Below are positions 5,279 through 6,950 of a stretch of DNA of 6,950 nt, piece by piece; the stretch's first letter is position 1, and each line of letters opens with the position of its first letter. The stretch spans positions 1-6,950 of the forward strand of contig JAKOWQ010000055.1 of NCBI GenBank assembly GCA_029781465.1. Direction: 5' to 3'. The notes below the pieces were generated by a model. It saw only the letters and a list, made by a program, of their open reading frames with translations. It was not told the DNA's origin and ran no database searches. The stretch comes from Pseudomonadota bacterium (GTDB taxonomy: Bacteria > Pseudomonadota > Alphaproteobacteria > Sphingomonadales > Sphingomonadaceae). Made by a program: the position numbers and the translations under genes.

Positions 5279-6950
5279 TCAGTGCTGCGCGGCCGCGTCG
5301 GCGCCCTCCCCATAGCTCCCTGCGAGCTTCTGCCCTTCGGGGATCACGGCCAGCCGCCACGAAGATCCCTTGCCAAGGTAACGCGCAGCAAGCGCCTGCA
5401 TCGCCTCGGGCGTGGTGCGGGTATAGTCGGGGATCATGGTGCCTAATGCAGCAATCCGGCGCGGATCGCTGCTCGCCCCTTCAAGCTGGTTCATGAAGAA
5501 CGCGCTTGATGTCGAAGCCCGGGTCAGCAGCTGGCGCAGCGGCTCGGTCACCCGGCCCAGCTCGTCCGCGCTAGGCGGCTTGGCCACCAGATCGGCGGCG
5601 ATCTCATCGACCAGCTGATAGAACACAGGCACGTCGGCGGGACGCAGCTGGGCGATCGCCATGATCTGCCCGCCGTTCTCCAGATCGTAGGGCCAGTTGT
5701 TGGCCACCTGGGGCGAATAGGCCGCGCCCAGCCGCTCGCGCAGCCGGTCGAGCAGGCGGTTTTGCAGCACCTGGGAAAGAATCTCGAGCTGGCGGCTCTC
5801 AGGCACCTGAGTGGTGCCACCGCCGGTCGGCCAGACCACCAGCGCAGCCGCCTGGCCGGGATCGCCGCGATGGGTCAGCACCACAGGGATGGTCGATGCC
5901 GCTTGCTGGCGCAGCTGAGCGGCGGGAACTTGCGGCAGCGGCTTGCGCTTGGGCAAGGCGCCGAAGGTGCGGTTGAGCGCGGCAAGCGCACTGGCGCGAT
6001 CGAAATCGCCGAACAGCTGCACCTCGATCGGGCCTTCCTCGAGGATCGGCTGCCACACCCGGCGGAAGCCATCGGGAGTTGCCGCCTCTATCTCCGCGGG
6101 AGTTGGAGTATGGTAGCGCGGATCGCCGCCGCGCTGGTAGAAGGAAAGATCGCGCTCGATCATGCCCTGGGGGCTGGCCGAATAGCTTTCATACTGCAGC
6201 CGCGCCGCCGCCTTGGCGCGCAGCAGCGGCGCGGCATCCCAGCGCGGCGTGGCGAACTTCGCGGCAAACAGATAGAGCTGATCGGCCATGTCCGCCTGGC
6301 GGGTATCGGCGCTGAAGGTGAAGGCGCCGTCGCCGATCTCGAAATCGAAGCCCATTTTGCGCCCGGTCGAGATGCGATCGAGTTCGTCCTGGCCGAGCGT
6401 ACCGACTCCCGAGCCGACCAGCGCCATGTTGCCCAGGGTGATATAGGCCGCGTCGCCTGCACCGAACGCGCGGTACCCGTTGCCGAACCGGGCCTTGACC
6501 GTCACCCGCCCCGGCTCGTCCGCGCTGGGCCAGAGCAGCACCTTCACCCCGTTGGCATATTCGATCTGCTCGATCCCCAGTACGCCGATGTCGTGTTCCG
6601 ACTTGGGCGTTCCCGGCTCGCCAACCGGCGGCATCTCGGCGAAGGAGATTGCCTTGCTGTCCACCCGGGCGTTGGCATCGGCCTCGACCGGGCGGGCCAG
6701 CGCCGCGCGCAGGGCATCGGCATCGGCCTCACCCGCCTTGGGCGTGACGTAGATTCCGCGCACCACGCTGCCGCGAAACATCGCGCGGCTCTTTTCCAGC
6801 ACGGCCTCGGGCGTGAACAGAGTGCGTGAATCGTTGAAGCTCTTCTGCACCACCTCGGGCGAGGCGATGGTCTCGTTGATGTCGAGTGCGGTGATCATGT
6901 CATCGGCCAGGCGCGATCCGGCCAGCAACCGGCGCTGCTCGACCGCGCTT
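5279..6950 (-). CDS. M16 family zinc metallopeptidase, C-terminal part (partial)
   Basis: Open at the right window edge; 556 residues visible, ending in TGA at 5281-5279. Family role: pitrilysin/insulinase-type peptidases that degrade peptides in a closed chamber made of two M16 repeats; alphaproteobacterial versions of about 950 aa usually carry a signal peptide and act in the periplasm. Seen (numbered from the edge): the end of the first repeat (1 to about 75), a linker containing MPPVGEPGTP, then the second repeat starting near IEQIEYANGVKVLLW, where HxxEH is absent as usual for the inactive half. Its last subdomain has the RLLDRLRERLGAAYSP signature with the Arg/Tyr (Y411) that binds substrate backbone. 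The catalytic HxxEH half would lie beyond 6950, so activity cannot be judged. The TTG at 6928 is only an internal codon, since the frame runs on to the edge. The gene lies upstream of aroG on the same strand, with a 113-bp gap. Confidence 0.9.
   Translation of the reverse strand, partial: SAVEQRRLLAGSRLADDMITALDINETIASPEVVQKSFNDSRTLFTPEAVLEKSRAMFRGSVVRGIYVTPKAGEADADALRAALARPVEADANARVDSKAISFAEMPPVGEPGTPKSEHDIGVLGIEQIEYANGVKVLLWPSADEPGRVTVKARFGNGYRAFGAGDAAYITLGNMALVGSGVGTLGQDELDRISTGRKMGFDFEIGDGAFTFSADTRQADMADQLYLFAAKFATPRWDAAPLLRAKAAARLQYESYSASPQGMIERDLSFYQRGGDPRYHTPTPAEIEAATPDGFRRVWQPILEEGPIEVQLFGDFDRASALAALNRTFGALPKRKPLPQVPAAQLRQQAASTIPVVLTHRGDPGQAAALVVWPTGGGTTQVPESRQLEILSQVLQNRLLDRLRERLGAAYSPQVANNWPYDLENGGQIMAIAQLRPADVPVFYQLVDEIAADLVAKPPSADELGRVTEPLRQLLTRASTSSAFFMNQLEGASSDPRRIAALGTMIPDYTRTTPEAMQALAARYLGKGSSWRLAVIPEGQKLAGSYGEGADAAAQH

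Noticed and set aside
5762..6829. 355-codon plus-strand open frame opposite the M16 peptidase
   Set aside because: Also in codon register with the real gene and without motifs.
1..6950. A defence, phage, CRISPR or biosynthetic cluster
   Set aside because: Every substantial open frame with recognisable domains belongs to core or housekeeping metabolism; no repeat arrays, integrase, transposase or toxin-antitoxin pairs were seen.

Overview
The window reads as ordinary chromosomal sequence from a GC-rich alphaproteobacterium, most likely a sphingomonad (Sphingomonadales, e.g. a Novosphingobium or Erythrobacter relative). The basis is the high third-position GC, the tight gene packing, the protein styles (class II DAHP synthase, two-repeat M16 peptidase, periplasmic alpha/beta hydrolase) and the gene order as I remember it from that group. 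The organism assignment is inference; no rRNA or marker gene is present.

Layout, left to right. Positions 1-45 hold what looks like the first 15 codons of a minus-strand gene leaving the window, possibly a VOC/glyoxalase-fold protein. Positions 46-150 are a short, comparatively AT-rich gap. At 151-2037 (minus) is a complete secreted hydrolase of the CocE/NonD superfamily; its active-site motifs identify it as an alpha-amino acid ester hydrolase, the family that also acylates beta-lactam nuclei. A 103-bp divergent control region (2038-2140) separates it from a plus-strand NADPH:quinone oxidoreductase of the E. coli Qor type (2141-3115). Its stop codon overlaps, tail to tail, the stop codon of a minus-strand block.

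That block is transcribed right to left: the C-terminal 556 residues of an M16 zinc peptidase (5279-6950, cut by the window edge), a 113-bp gap with two inverted repeats, the class II 3-deoxy-7-phosphoheptulonate synthase (3792-5165, first step of the shikimate pathway), and a small spermidine-synthase-fold protein (3112-3795). The last gene starts on a GTG that overlaps the DAHP synthase stop codon (GTGA), so the two are very probably translated from one message. The spermidine-synthase-like protein has the Rossmann methyltransferase core but lacks the N-terminal domain of true SpeE and appears to have lost its catalytic aspartate, so its job is open.

I see no tRNA, rRNA, CRISPR array, insertion sequence, phage gene or defence cassette, and no convincing new multi-gene system. 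The items most worth following are the AEH active site with its departures from characterised enzymes, the coupled spermidine-synthase-like gene, and the cluster of three GATCGGGC motifs upstream of the DAHP synthase gene. Several very long ORFs run antisense to the real genes; they are codon-register artefacts of high GC.
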